From: Plasmodium relictum
Taxonomy: Eukaryota; Apicomplexa; Aconoidasida; Haemosporida; Plasmodiidae
Assembly: GCF_900005765.1 (NCBI RefSeq)
Contig: NC_041687.1
Span: 496,001-560,000 of the forward strand
Length of the DNA stretch: 64,000 nt
Direction: 5' to 3'
How positions within the stretch are numbered: position 1 is the stretch's first letter; the number at the start of each line of letters is the position of its first letter. Made by a program: the position numbers and the translations under genes. A model generated the notes under the pieces. That model did not search any database. It saw only the letters and a list, made by a program, of their open reading frames with translations, and had not been told where the DNA came from. This document shows, piece by piece, positions 1 through 13,136 of the stretch.

Positions 1-1284
1 TTTTCTTTTGGTTATGAGTATTTTCTTCATTTTAAATATCATCTTTTTTTTCTTTTTTTTTCTATCATATATGCAGATAAAAAAATATAAAGATAATTTA
101 ATTGATCAAAAAAAAAAAAGAAAAGAAAGGAAATTTAATAAAAAGGATTACTATTAAAAATTAATAATTAAATTTTTTGATAATAGAACATATATATGTC
201 TAATTAACAAATAAATATACGAAAATTGTTTTAAATAAATAATATTTTACAAGAAGATGAAATATTTATTAAATTTAACACTTTAAATTAATAATAGCCT
301 ATTTATGATATTTCTTTAGAAAATTAAAATTTTTTTTTTTACTATTAGCATTTAATAGTCTAAATAAAAATAAATAAATGAACACTTTATACACATATTA
401 TTTTCATATATTTATTGTAAATAAAAATATATCATGAATTTTTAGGTTGTAAAAAATACTATTGAAAAGATAAGTTTATGTATAAAAAATATATTTTAAA
501 ATTTTCAAGTATAAATTCTTTATATTTATATGATGTATTCGTTAAAAAAGAAAAAACAGATAATTTTCCTATACATTTTTCAAATGAACATAAGTAATTA
601 TTCTATCTTTAAATATATATATAAAATTTTTATAAAATTAAAAGAGTGCTTTTTTTATATATTTATTTATTTTTATTTTTTTTTTTTATTTGTTTTAACA
701 AATGTGAAAATTTTTAATCTATAAAAATAACTTAAATAATTCGTTAAAAATTATTTAAAATAAAATTTAAAATAAAGATTATTTAAAATATACATGCGCG
801 CACATATACATAAGCTTTGAAAAAAGATTAAAAGAAATAATCACATAATAAGAGTAATATTTTTGGTAATATCAATAATAATAAAAAAAATTAATATATA
901 TAACTAACTGCTCTTGATAAGGTCTCTAGTATTAATTTTTCAAAGATATATAATTTAGGTAGCACATCTTTTTTTATATTTTTATTTAAATGTTATAAAT
1001 TTTTTTTACTTTCTTTTACTTTTACATATAACTTTATTCTTAAAATATACATATATATATATATATATACAATGTTGTATAAGCTTAATAAATACATTTA
1101 ATTTACACATTTTGTTGCATAATTATTGTATTCCTTTTTACATTTCATTTTTTTTTTTTTTTAAGTGCATCTTTTTATTTATTTTTCTTTTTCTTTTTCT
1201 TTTTTCTTTTTTCTTTTTCTTTTTTTCTTTTTTTCTTTTTTCCTTTTCTCTTTTTTCTTTTTTTCTTTTTCATTTTCCTTTTCA

Positions 1285-1328
<44 letters not shown>

Positions 1329-1374
1329 CTTTTTTTTTTTTTTTTAATTTTTATTTTATTTTTTTATTTTTGTT
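1..1374. other. Intergenic, no supported gene
   Basis: A/T-rich spacer left of the Ran gene. It holds an 8-base palindrome TGCGCGCA at 795-802, a less A/T-rich patch at about 890-990 (see findings), an AT repeat at about 1050-1070, and the T/C-rich tract annotated separately. The open frames here are poly-Phe or low-complexity translations and I do not support them as genes. Confidence 0.6.
1150..1370. repeat. Long T/C (polypyrimidine) tract
   Basis: About 220 bases made almost only of T with scattered C, including a run of more than 40 T broken by one C. It lies immediately 3' of the Ran stop codon, so on the Ran sense strand it is a purine tract (poly-A with G) in the expected 3' UTR. It reads as poly-Phe in two plus-strand frames, which is an artefact. 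Confidence 0.85.
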
Positions 1375-2168
1375 TTAATTTTCTATATCTTCTTCATCAA
1401 TAGCTACAGCTGCTGCTTGTTCTAATTCCTTTTCAGCTTCACGAACAACGTTTAAGTCTATTTGAAATTCAGGTGCTTTTGCATGTTCTCCAACAAAAAC
1501 AAGATTAGGTTGATTTGATAATCTTCTAGCTAACCATAAGAATGGTTTTTCAAAATTGTAATTAGATCTTGCTGATAAATCATAGTATTGCAAATTTCTT
1601 TTTCTGTGAAATTGTATTTGTCTTGACTTTACTTGTCTATCCTTAACATCAACTTTATTACCTACTAAGACCATAGGAATTGTTTCGCATACTCTTGTAA
1701 TGTCTCTATACCAGTTTGGTACATTTTTATAAGTAATACGAGAAGATACATCAAACATAATTATTGCACAGTCACTTTTTATATAATATCCATCTCTTAA
1801 TCCTCCAAATTTTTCTTGACCTGCTGTATCCCATACATTAAATTGAGTTTTTCCGAAGTTTGTTTGAAATTTTAAAGGATGAACTTCAACACCAAGAGTT
1901 GCTAAAAAAAAAGTTAATAAAAATATATATAAATGAATACATAAATTATTATAGAAGTGTTTTATATTGATACATATCATGGGTATTCATCATATATTAT
2001 TTCATTGTATTTTTAATTGTTCATTTTTTTTTTTTTTTTTTTATATTTACGAATATATTTCTTTTCAAATTCCCCAGTTAAATGTCTTTTCACAAAAGTT
2101 GTTTTACCAACACCACCATCACCAACTAAAATTAATTTATATTGTGGTATAAATTCTTGTGAATCCAT
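1375..2168 (-). CDS. RAN: Ran GTPase (GTP-binding nuclear protein)
   Basis: Small GTPase of nucleocytoplasmic transport and spindle assembly, cycling between nucleus and cytosol with importin/exportin partners. Two exons: 2051-2168 and 1375-1901, joined across a 149-base GT-AG intron in codon Pro of the switch I region, giving 214 residues, the usual Ran length. Visible motifs: P-loop [11 protein letters not shown], switch [16 protein letters not shown] guanine-specificity motif, and the Ran-type [14 protein letters not shown] stretch. The acidic end (EEDIEN) corresponds to the Ran C-terminal switch; there is no prenylation cysteine, as expected for Ran. The start ATG gives [18 protein letters not shown], matching family N-termini. 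Both splice junctions preserve [11 protein letters not shown]. Identification is secure. Confidence 0.97.
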
Positions 2169-2485
2169 TTTGAATGTATCTATTAAAAATTTATGTTAGT
2201 AAAAAAAAAAGTTAATAATTAAAATTTTTATACTTATGTATATATATAACAGATATTTTAAATATTCATTTAAATTTATTTTTAAAAATAATATAAAATT
2301 TTGGAAATTTATAGATATCTCAATATAAATAAAAAAAAAAAATTATCAACAGTATATACTTTATTTATTATAAGCAAGAATACATTAGAAATATTTGAAT
2401 ATATATTTCATTTTTTAAAAAAAATATGTATTTTTTTAAAAAAATTACATTCAAAACGCTATAAAATAATTATATATATATTATG

Positions 2486-2536
<51 letters not shown>

Positions 2537-4282
2537 TTATTAAAATAAAGTACAAATACATTTTCTTTTTTCTCTTACTTTATAGTAATTATGGTATTAT
2601 TGACCAATAATTAAGTTTAAGTTTTATTTTATTTTATTTTTTTTGAAATTAAAATTTCAAAAATGCAAAAAAAAATAAAAAAAATAAAAATAAAAATAAA
2701 TAAATAGAAAAAAAAAATAATAAAATAAAAATAAAAAAATAGAAAAAAATAAAAATGAAAATAAAATTTTAAAAAAATAATATGCAATGCAAAAGTAGCA
2801 TTTGATATATATAAAAAAAAGCATTCACAAAATATATTAAATACAGGATTTACTTGCATATAAAAAAATTCATTTTAATGTTTAATAATAATAGCTATAT
2901 GAATGAATTTTTAGAAATGAAAAAAAAAAAAAATAAAATAATAAATTTATATAATATTAATTGCATAAATACAAAATTTTATGATTCTTTCAGAGATATA
3001 AAAAACAAGAAATTTTTTATACAAATTGAATATTACAGAAAAAAAAAAAAAAAAAAAAAAAATAATAATTATCAAAATGAAAATAAAAAAATTTTGATGA
3101 AAAAAAAATAAAAAAAAAATTTAGTTACATCTTAAATATAAATATTTCACTTTTATTTTTCCATTTTTCTTTTTTTTCCCCCTCTCCCTACTTATCTTTT
3201 CTATTAAATTCTCTACAAACAATTTGTATATTAAAAAAATGAGCATCAACGAATTATTAAAGTAGATAAACAAAAAACCTTGTTATTTTTTTTTGTTATT
3301 AAAAGAAAACATTAGTATTCTCCTCTTAATTATTACTTTTTATCAATTTACATATAAAATATAAACAATTAATAAAAATTTTAAAAGTCAAATTAAAATT
3401 ATTTCCTGTTGTATACATATTTTTTTTTTAATTTAAAAAAAAAAAACTTATTCAAGTTATTTATTTGTTTTTATATTTAAATAAAATTTTTATTAATGAA
3501 GGAAAAAAAAAAAAAGGAAAACAAAAATGTTTAAAGCTTAAGCTTTTATATTATTACTAGTAAATTATTTACCTAAAAAATTACTCCATATTGAAAAAAT
3601 ATTTTATATTATGTGATATAATAAGAAAAAATAAAAATAAGGAAATTTAACTAAAAATTTTATGAAACTAATGATCGGCTTATTTAGTTCACATGATTTA
3701 TATTTTAATATTAATGAATCTAATTAACTTAATTATAGTTTTGTCATAAAAATTGTTAAGTATAATTTAAGATGTAGTCTAAAACAAGATTTGTTTTTCT
3801 TTTTATTAGAACGGCAAACCTTAAATACAAAACAATTTAAGATATTCCTTATTTTTTTAAAAAAAGTAAGAATATATAAGAATTCTAAAAAAAAAAAAAT
3901 GTCAAATTAATTATAACTGTCTTAAAATTTAAAAAAAAAAAAATGAAAATAAAAACATTAAAAATAATGAAAAATCAAGGTTTTTTTTTCTTTATTCTGT
4001 GAATTAAAAAAAATAAAATAAAATGAATATATTTTTTATTTTTCTATAAAAAACTTTTAAACTTTTTTTAGCATAATTTTTATAGAACCTTAAATATATA
4101 TACATATTTTTACTTATGAAGTTTTTATCGTCTCTATTTTTTTTTAATTATTTAAATTTTTTTTCTTAATTACTTAATTTTTTTTTATTGCATTACTTGA
4201 TGTGTTGATCTTTTTTTTTATTAATTTCTTTTTCTTTTACTTCTTTTTCTATATGCATTTTTACCTTATTTTATTTTATATT
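2169..4282. other. Intergenic: upstream of Ran, downstream of MLH1
   Basis: About 2.1 kb of very A/T-rich DNA. It should contain the Ran promoter (minus strand) and the MLH1 3' end. It holds an AT dinucleotide repeat at about 2491-2533, a rare C-rich box CCCCCTCTCCC at 3178-3188 (G-rich on the Ran sense strand), and many homopolymers. An 85-codon plus-strand frame at 2854-3111 is Lys/Asn/poly-K translation and is not supported. Confidence 0.6.
2491..2533. repeat. (AT)n microsatellite
   Basis: About 21 uninterrupted AT units upstream of the Ran gene. Likely length-polymorphic. Confidence 0.9.
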
Positions 4283-6805
4283 TTAACATCTTTCAAAAAT
4301 TTTATATAATTGATTTAACGAAGTCAATTCAATTATATATCCATTATTTGCAAAAGTGTTAGGAATTTTCATTATATTATTTAGTTGAATCATAGGAAAA
4401 AAATATTTTTCAAAAACTAAGTTAATATTTTTAGATACCGATAAATGCTTATTAATATCAATAACCAGTTCATCTCCTAATATGTTATCAAAATCGATAT
4501 TTTCTTTTTCTGCTTGTCTTTCCATTTTTCCGTTCATTTTATTTTGTAGCATTTTCATTTCGTTTTCTTTTATCATCATTAAATCATCTTGAAATGTCCA
4601 CTCCTGGTCATCTAATAAAGTAATTTTAGAATAAAAATCAGCTATTAAATAACATATTCCATTTATACAATTAATCTCCTTTTCATAATCAATTTGGCTA
4701 GCTAACCTTAAAAATAACAAAGGTAAAAATTCTTGACCAGGAAAGTATTCTCCGCAGCAAGCAGGAAAAGTTACTATACATCCCTCTTCAATAATAAGAG
4801 AAAAATAATCAGCATACATTTCTTCATATAGACAAATTTTTTCTTCTAATTCATTACATATCCTTTCAGCACTTTTGCTAGCATAATATGGATTTTCAAA
4901 GTAACCGGAATAAGAATCATTAATAGCAACAATTAGAAGATCGTATAAAGGAATAGGTGGATCAAATTTAAAAGGAGGCAGTTTTCCTATCCTATTTAAA
5001 ATAGATTGATAGGTAATTTCTTTTATTATTAATGGCATTTTAATTAGTAATAATTTTTCTTGATATTGAATTAAACTATGCATACTATCTACAGGTCCTA
5101 CATAAATGGATTTTTTTAAACATTCTGTTAACTCTTTTTTTTCTTTTTCTTCACATATTTTCTTCAATTTTTTAATGCTAGAGACTTCATCACTATCAGA
5201 GCGGTATTTTCTATTGTAAGTTAAATTACTAACATGTTTTTCTTTATTTGCATTAAATAAAGCAGCCTTAGGAGCTTCTAATTTTAATATTTCATATTCA
5301 TTATCTTCAAATAATATTAGAGATTTATCATCCTTATTTTCTGTTTTCTTTACAAAATAATTAGTTAGAGTTATTTGTTTGTGATCTGTTCTTACCCTCT
5401 TGGTATCTGTTTGCTTTTTTATATTTTTATTATCATTTATTAATATAGTATCATTTTCTTCTTTTTTTACTTCTAATTTTAATGAATTTACTTCAAATTT
5501 TGTTTGTATTAAATTAGAAGACGAAGCATTAAAACTCCTCATATTATGAAAATTTTTTAAAAATTGTTCAATTTTTTTTGATATTAGCATTGCTATTTCT
5601 TCTTGATATAAAAAATGAACTTCTTTTTTTGTAGGATGAACATTAATATCAACAATGTCATACTTTAACCTTAAAGATAAATATACCCAAGGATAATTCC
5701 CTTTTGCTAAAAAATTAGAATACTGGTTTTCACAATATTTTTTTATTATATTAGATTCAATTAATCTATCATTTATAAAAAAAATATAGGATCCTTTTTT
5801 TCCATTATAAGTAGGATTACTTATTAATCCAAAGCATTTAAAAAAGGTAGGAATTTTTTCTTTTATAAATATGCAACTTAATTCTTTAGAAATATTTCTG
5901 CCATATATTTTTTGTATTACTAACTTTACATTATTCAGATATTTTTCATAATTATCATCTACATTCTTTTCTTCTTCTAATATTTTTTTTTCAAATTCAG
6001 AGTAATATTCAATATTGTTGCTTTCATTATCTTTACTAAATTCTTCATTTTTCTTTATCTTTTCATTTTGATCATTTCTATCTTCACTTTTAAAAATGTC
6101 ATCAAATGATTCTTTTCTCTTCTTTTTTATAACATAAATTCCTCCTAGACCTCCTATACCCTTGCCAAAATTATGTGTATTTAAATCGACTGTATTACTA
6201 AGCCATTTCTTACAAGTAAAAGAAACATTTGGATAGTGAATTGCATATTTTTGTAAAACTTCTAAACATTTGTTATATTCTTCATTATGATTCATTGTTT
6301 TTAGTCTTGCTGGCATATTATAAAATAAATCATCAAATCTTATTATTGTTCCATCTTTACCTGAACAGACAGTTGGCTCTTTCTGTGCTGGTTTTCCATC
6401 TTTATAAGTACATGTATAACAGAAAGGAGAATTTTTTTTTTTTGTAGTAATAGTTAAATAAGAAACATGAGATATAGAAGCTAATGCCTCTCCTCTAAAA
6501 CCAAATGTTTTAATAGTTCGTATATCTTTATGATTTGTTATTTTACTTGTTGTGAATCTTTCACAAACAATTTGTAAATCATCTTTATGTATACCATCCC
6601 CATCATCAATTATTTGTAATGATTTCAATCCTCCTTTATTTAAATGAACACTTATATTAGTTGAATTAGCATCAAGACTATTTTCAATCAATTCTTTTAA
6701 AGCATTACAAGGTCTAATTATAACTTCTCCTGCTGCTATTCTATTTATATCTTCATCAGAAAGTTTAATTATTCTTCTTTCATCACTTGAATTATTATTA
6801 TTCAT
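4283..6805 (-). CDS. MLH1: DNA mismatch repair protein MLH1
   Basis: MutL-type ATPase of nuclear mismatch repair. Single exon, 840 residues. The N-terminal GHKL ATPase is complete: NRIAAGEV, catalytic Glu in [10 protein letters not shown] (about residue 38), DDGDGI, and [12 protein letters not shown]. The transducer domain with [12 protein letters not shown] lies around residues 370-400. The MLH1-specific start pattern ([31 protein letters not shown]) and the terminal FERC tetrapeptide, conserved at the C-terminus of MLH1, distinguish it from PMS1/PMS2; the PMS2 endonuclease motif DQHAxxE is absent. Two Plasmodium-type charged low-complexity inserts lie at about 225-290 and 440-530. In the family it acts as a heterodimer with PMS1. 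The region to the 8261 gene is a shared divergent promoter. Confidence 0.96.
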   Translation of the reverse strand: MNNNNSSDERRIIKLSDEDINRIAAGEVIIRPCNALKELIENSLDANSTNISVHLNKGGLKSLQIIDDGDGIHKDDLQIVCERFTTSKITNHKDIRTIKTFGFRGEALASISHVSYLTITTKKKNSPFCYTCTYKDGKPAQKEPTVCSGKDGTIIRFDDLFYNMPARLKTMNHNEEYNKCLEVLQKYAIHYPNVSFTCKKWLSNTVDLNTHNFGKGIGGLGGIYVIKKKRKESFDDIFKSEDRNDQNEKIKKNEEFSKDNESNNIEYYSEFEKKILEEEKNVDDNYEKYLNNVKLVIQKIYGRNISKELSCIFIKEKIPTFFKCFGLISNPTYNGKKGSYIFFINDRLIESNIIKKYCENQYSNFLAKGNYPWVYLSLRLKYDIVDINVHPTKKEVHFLYQEEIAMLISKKIEQFLKNFHNMRSFNASSSNLIQTKFEVNSLKLEVKKEENDTILINDNKNIKKQTDTKRVRTDHKQITLTNYFVKKTENKDDKSLILFEDNEYEILKLEAPKAALFNANKEKHVSNLTYNRKYRSDSDEVSSIKKLKKICEEKEKKELTECLKKSIYVGPVDSMHSLIQYQEKLLLIKMPLIIKEITYQSILNRIGKLPPFKFDPPIPLYDLLIVAINDSYSGYFENPYYASKSAERICNELEEKICLYEEMYADYFSLIIEEGCIVTFPACCGEYFPGQEFLPLLFLRLASQIDYEKEINCINGICYLIADFYSKITLLDDQEWTFQDDLMMIKENEMKMLQNKMNGKMERQAEKENIDFDNILGDELVIDINKHLSVSKNINLVFEKYFFPMIQLNNIMKIPNTFANNGYIIELTSLNQLYKIFERC

Positions 6806-8260
6806 CTTAAGTATACATTGTACACTTTTAAGGTAAAATATTTATATATTAAAATTTTATGCAAAGTTTTTTATTCATCTAAATTATATTTCTCGTTATA
6901 AATGTAAAAAAATAATAAAAAAAAAAACTTTCTTAAAATATTTATAAAAAAGTATATTTATCTAACAAAGTATATAATTTCCGAAAAATAAAAAATATGA
7001 TATTTTATTGGTCATGTTTTAATATTATTTCAGATTTTTTTATTATCTTTATAATTTTTTATATTAAGATGTTTTCTATTTGATTAATTTTAAGATAATT
7101 ATTATATTGTAATTTTAAAAACTTTAAAACATTTTTCATATATTATCATCCACATTAACTGTTTTGGTAAGCTTGAATAGTTATTTTTATTTTTTTTTTT
7201 TTTTTACATTTCAATAAAAAAATGTGTATATAAATGTACTATATATATTATTTTTTGATAAAGTATGTCATTTCATTTTTTAAATAGACAAAAGAAAAGA
7301 GACTTTCTTTTTAGATACTTATTATATTGTTTTTATTTAAAATGATAAAATACTAAATACATAAATGAATTTTATCTTCATTTTTCTATATTATAAATAA
7401 TATTCTATCTTATTTTTCTTTTTCTTCGAAGTAAAAGAAAATATGTATGTTTCCCTTTTATTTATAAAATATTGTTGATATTATAAAAAGTTATATCTTT
7501 TAAAGATTCAAAAAAAAATTGTATGCTTTACATTTTTTTTTCTTGATTTTATTTTATATATTTTTTTCTAAAATAAATAAATATATATCTATATTTATAT
7601 TAAAAAAGGATACAGATATTTAAAAAATTAAATAATGTTTTTTTTTTCCATATGAAGAAATATATACATGTATATTTTTTTTTTTATATTTTTTTTTGTG
7701 CTTTTAAAGAGATATTCTTTATTATTTTCTTTTCATTTATTTTACTTTATTTTATTTTATTTTTATTTTTTAATTTTTTTTTTAGTTTTTGGAAATATAT
7801 TGCATCAGAGAAAACTGTAACTCTTGCAATATATTATATTTTTATTATTTGTAAAACATAATTATTCTTGTTTTATTTCTTGAAGAATATACATTCATCT
7901 TTCTTCTTTTTTTTTTTTTTTTTAAGTTCAGGAATTTTTAAAAGAATATTTTAACTTTTTTTTTTTTTTTTTTTGTGTGAAAATTTTAATAAACTTCTCA
8001 GAAAAAGTTTTACACCTAAAAAATTTCATCCGCTGAATTTTTTTTGTTTGTATTTTAAAACATGTATATATATAGTTAAATTTTTGATTATTTATTTTAT
8101 TCTTTTATTAATAAAAGAGATATATTTTTAAAACAAATATATTCATCTTAAATATTTGTCCTATGAAAAATATAAAGTCTATTTTATAAGAAATAAGATT
8201 TTTAAATTCATGATAATGATGTAATGAATTTTTGAGTTGTATAAATAAGAAAAATACAAA
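6806..8260. other. Divergent intergenic region, MLH1 / 8261 gene
   Basis: About 1.45 kb carrying both promoters and 5' UTRs. Mostly poly(T)/poly(A). A possible tiny three-exon reading frame at 7652-7954 is listed separately at low confidence; two of its introns end in strong T-rich acceptors, so these may equally be introns in the 5' UTR of the 8261 gene. Confidence 0.55.
7652..7954 (+). CDS. Possible tiny three-exon gene (or spliced 5' UTR)
   Basis: Candidate exons 7652-7669, 7786-7850 and 7927-7954 join in phase through GT-AG introns whose acceptors are long T tracts ending TTTTAG and TTTAAG. The product would be 36 residues with three Cys in the middle (ENCNSCN). The middle exon is clearly less A/T-rich than its surroundings. 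No family recognised. The alternative is that these are untranslated exons of the 8261 gene. Such short frames arise by chance in this DNA, so confidence is low. Confidence 0.2.
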
Positions 8261-11200
8261 ATGGGGGAAGCAAAAAATAAATTTGAAATAACAAGAAATA
8301 GATCATCTACTAGTATAAAAGAAAACTTACTATATTCTTCAGATATTCTAAAGACTTCTAGTAACCTTCTGAAAAATAGTTTATTTGAAGGAAATGATAA
8401 AAAAAATTATGTTAATCATACTTTTAATAAAGAAAAAATAATAAATATATACGATTTAATAAATACAAATGATACACTAAATGAAAATTGTTCAATAAAT
8501 AATAAAGATGTAATATATAATCATTCATCAAATAATCATGTACTAAATAAGGAATTTTCAAATGGTATGTTTTATGACAAAATTATGATGAGTAATAAAA
8601 CCTGCAACAGTGCTGTAAATAATCTTCAAAATAATTTTAGGGGAAATAATTTAACCAATGTTGTGAATTCTATTAAGTTTGAAGAAAACGCTAATATGAA
8701 AATTCCATCTATTTTAAAAAACTCTCCTCTTTATGTTTTATATCCTGAATTAAATAATATAAGAGAAAAAGAAGGAGAAAATAAAGAGAAAATAAATGAC
8801 ATAGAAAATTTTAATAAAAATGAATTCTTAGGAGAAGTAAATGATAAAAAAAAGTTGTCTAATTATTTGAGAGATGATTTAATTAATAATACATTAATGA
8901 GAAATAAAATGTATGATTATTTTGAGCTAGAAAAAAAAAATCTTATTCAAATTGAAGGACCCAATGAATTAAGTCATAAACTGTTAATCTCAAAACCAAA
9001 TGAAGCATCTAATGTTATTTTAAATTGCTACAAAAATAGATATGTTACAAATAATAATAATCATATTAATAATGAATTAAATACTCTAAATTTTTTAAAA
9101 AAACAAAAAATGCCTATTGTTGAAAAAAGTGAAAGAGATAGTTCTATTATGCATTCAACTACTCCAAGAAAAAAAAATCTTCTAAATAAAGAAGTAAATG
9201 AGGAAGAAAAAATTTCAACAAAAAAAGAAAAAGAACTCTTGATTTCTCTCATAGATACTTCCAATAACACAGCCACCGTAAAAACATATGACTTCAAAAA
9301 CAATAAAGAAGTTAAAGATAATAAAAATATATTCCAAATAAAAAAAAAACCCTTAAAGGATGTTGAAGTGCAAACTAACGAAGAAGAATTAAAAAAATCA
9401 ACAATTAATGTTATTGACTCAGATGTAGAAAATGTTTACAATATTTTATATAAAAAAAAAAGTGATATACAAAGTAATAAAGCAAAAAACATTCATACAT
9501 CTGAAAAAGATAATAATAATAATAACGAATTTAAAAATGATAATAATGAAAAAATAAAACAAGAATTATTAAATGACGAAAAGGAAAAAAGTGGGAATTT
9601 GAAATATAAAATTTCTTATAATATGACAAAACAGTCAGATAAAAGTGATGTTAGTATTGATGATAACTGCAGTGATAGTGATGATGATAGTGATAGTGGG
9701 AGAAACAGTAATGATAGTTACTCCAATGATTTGAAAAAAAATAATGCATATAAAAGTGAGGAGGATGATGATGATAAAAAAAATAAAAAAAAATTGGATA
9801 TAAAAGAGCATATAGCACATTACAGTGAGTGCATGAATTTTGGTGTACCATATAATTTTGTAAATATGATTAATAACAAAAGTTCAACTTTTCATAAAAC
9901 TCCTTTCATTGAGAATGTTGTCTCAAATGATTTAAAAGTAGGAAATATGCTAAATATGAATATTCTAAATATAGATAAAAATAAGAAAAATTGGAATAGC
10001 AAGGAAATTCTTAAGAAAAATTGTTTTCTTAAAAAATTAATTCCCTCAACATCGAATCATTCAGAAATTACATGCATACCACATTACATCCCTATGATAC
10101 AAAATAATATGAATGTTCATCCTCCTGAAAATCATATAGATTTATATCATAACAATTTAAAATATGCATATAAGAATTTCATTTTTCCCATGAATAATCA
10201 ATTAAAAAATACATCATTAAATAAAAGATTCTTACCTCTTTTGATAAATAAAAACTTCCCTTCCCTTTTAAAAAGTAGAAGAGAATCAAGAAATAAAAAA
10301 AAATTATACAAACTTGATAAAAATTTTCAAAAAATAAAAGAAAGCGAAGAAAGCACAATAAGTGAAGAAAGCAAAAGCGAAGATGAATATGAAAAATCTA
10401 AAATTATAAACAATCTTTTATTAAAAAAATTATATATAAGCAAAGAAAAAGAGTTAAATGAAAAAAAAAAATTTCAGGACACCTTTTGGAGCTTTTTACA
10501 AAATAACGACATGTTAAAAGAAAGAACAAGAGGAAAATTTAATAGTTTGAGAAACATTTGTTATAATGATACAGAAAAAGAAAATGTTTTATTCTTAAAC
10601 AAATATAGATACTACAAAGGTAATTACAATAAAAATATAAATAATATGAAAAATTATTTTTTAGATAATAATCAAAAATTATACACAAAAGGTTTTAGTA
10701 ATATAAACTATTATTCTCCTATTGCTCAGTCAAATCAAATAAAAAATAAATTGGATCCTAAAAAAAGAAAATATAGTCAACCAACATACAATGAAAATTT
10801 TAGAAATCAGGAAAAGGATGCACAACGATTTGTTAATTTTAATGAAAATCTTAATCTTTCTTCTTTTAAAGAAGAAAAAAATGATTATTTAAAAGAAAAA
10901 AAAAAAAAAGAATTTGAAAATAAAAAAGCATTATCAAAAATTCATTTAAATGAAAATTTTGTTATATTAGGAAATTTAAAGAGTAGTAATAAGAATATTT
11001 TAAATAAAAAAAAAAATATAAGTTTTAATAGTCATACATCACATCCAATTAACAAGGAAATTTACAATAGTTCATTAAGTAATAATAGTGAAAAAAGGTT
11101 AAGATCATTTTCTTATAAAAATAGACTACAAAAATTGAACATGCTATCAAAAAGTATTGCTCCTTATAAAGCAGTTATTAAAAAGAATGAAAACATACTG

Positions 11201-12507
11201 AAAGAAAAAAATAAAGAAAAATATTTTAATATTAATAAAAATGATTTAAAAACAGAAGTAGAAAATGTTGATAATGAAAAAAGAGAAAATTGGGAGTTAA
11301 ATGAACAAAAAGATAGTGAAAAAGGGAATTATCAAAAAAAGCTAAATGATATAAAAATTTCATACAATATGAAAAATACTTTAAAAAATAATTATAATTC
11401 AGGGGAGAAATATCATATAACAGATAAAATGATCTCAGAGAAAGGAGCTGATTGCATATCTAACAAACTTTCTAATTTTTATAATATTTCACATAAAGAT
11501 ATAGTAGAAACAGAAAATTTTAATTTAAGAACGTATGGGAATAATCTAATAGATACAGTTAAGTTAAATAATTTGAATGATAATTTTTCTTATAAAGCAG
11601 TAATGTCCAAAGATGAAGACTGTACTATTGAGGGAGGAAATGAAAAAAAAGAAAAAAACTTAAAAAGCCAAATTCTTAACAATAATGAAACATTAAATGA
11701 TCATTTAATGACATATGAAAAAAAATATATATATAACAAAACAGATAACTTACTTAGAATAAAAGTTAATTTAAAAGGAACTAATGAAAAAACAATAATT
11801 CCAAGCTTCAATAAGGATGAAAATAAAAAAATTGATAATTTTGATCATTTTACTTTTCAAGATTTAAATAAAAATCACGAGAACCTTGGAAAAAATGAGA
11901 AATCTGCGGGAGAAGCAATAAGTAACCAAAAAAGCATAAGCATATTAGATGAAACAAAAGGAAATTTTAGTAATACAGAAATGAATGAAATTAAAACATC
12001 AGAAAATAAAATAAATGATATAATTCGTAAAAGTAAAGATAAAAAAATAAATGAACAATTTTATTATATGAAAATGTATAATAAAATATATGGATTTCTA
12101 AATATTAAAAGAATTAGGTTTTTTTTTTTTTTTTTTTATATATCTAAGCTTAAAAATATTATATATTTTAATTTATGATTTACAAATAATTTAAAAATTT
12201 TTTTTTTTAATTTTTTTTATAATTTATAGAAGTTCCTAATGCAAAAAATTTCCTAAGAAAAAACAATGGTTCAGGAGGTGGTAATTATTTAAAAATAAAA
12301 CAAAAAAGTATTAGTAATCAGAGAAACTGTACACCATTAAAGGATTCAAAAAAAATCGTAATAAATAAAAATATAAAGAATTATGTTGATTTTAATTCAA
12401 AATCTGGTTCATTAAGTAATGGGGATTTGACAAAATCAAATGAAATGATTAATCTAGAAAATATTGACCCACATAAGTGGATTCAAGGAATTTTTGGAGA
12501 TTCTTAA
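8261..12507 (+). CDS. Large conserved-type Plasmodium protein, function unknown
   Basis: Two exons, about 1349 residues: 8261-12032 and 12230-12507. The first open frame runs on to 12178, but its last part is poly-Phe from a T tract, i.e. intron read-through; the acceptor TTATAG at 12229 opens an 92-codon exon with normal codon use ending DPHKWIQGIFGDS. Phase fits donors at 12033 (GTAAAG) or 12027 (GTAAAA); I prefer the first. I recognise no domain. The protein is Asn/Lys-rich throughout, with an acidic Asp/Ser stretch at about residues 464-490 and several Lys/Glu blocks; no signal peptide or membrane segment. The short Trp-containing C-terminal tail looks ordered and could be a binding peptide (inference). 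Start MGEAKNKF is the first ATG, in an A-rich context. Confidence 0.8.
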
Positions 12508-13136
12508 TAAATATATATCTATATGAATATATATGCATTTTATATAACTTGATATTTTTTTATTAAATTATTTATTTTTCCTATGCTAGGTTTTTATTCA
12601 CTAAATTATATTTTCATGTTAATATATATATGTGTATATATTTTCTTCTTTTTTTTTGTGTAGCAGTATGTTTAAGTATTTGTTTTATTAGTTATTTTTT
12701 CTTATAAACATTTTTTTTTTTATGTAGAATTTGTATTCTTTAAAAGTACACTAAATATGCTATTTCAATACTTTTTTAAAATATATTTATTTTTGTATTT
12801 ATAATATTATGTAAGAAATAATTAAGAGATAATGTAATTTGAAAGTAAAAGGAAAATTTGCATTATGAAGAGAAAAATATATTTGTAAAATTGAAATTAT
12901 TAGCTATTAAGGTTATATCTTATTAATAATGAATATTATCTGAATAAAAAAATATGCTACAAGTTTATTTAATTCTATTTTTTTCATGAGATATTTAAAC
13001 AAAAAAAAAAGAAAAATAGAAGAATAAAACAAGAAAAGGAGGATAACAAAAAATAAAAAATATTAAAATATTTATATAAGAAAAATTTTCAAAAGGTAAA
13101 AAAAAAAAAAAAAACATTAATAAATAAAAAATATAA
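12508..13136. other. Convergent 3' intergenic region
   Basis: About 630 bases between two convergent genes; A/T homopolymers and expected 3' UTR sequence. Nothing else seen. Confidence 0.7.

Noticed and set aside
1112-1378. Plus-strand frames of 60-88 codons made of Phe, Ser and Leu
   Set aside because: They translate a T/C tract and overlap the end of the Ran gene; no real protein composition.
2854-3111. 85-codon plus-strand frame with Asn/Lys runs
   Set aside because: Composition equals the surrounding spacer (poly-A translated as Lys), no splice sites or recognisable segment.
3239-3265. Possible start exon MSINELLK followed by a GTAGAT donor
   Set aside because: No convincing continuation exon downstream; eight codons are too few to support.
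9061-9851. Antisense frames inside the 8261 gene
   Set aside because: Shadows of Asn/Lys/Asp-rich coding sequence; no independent support.
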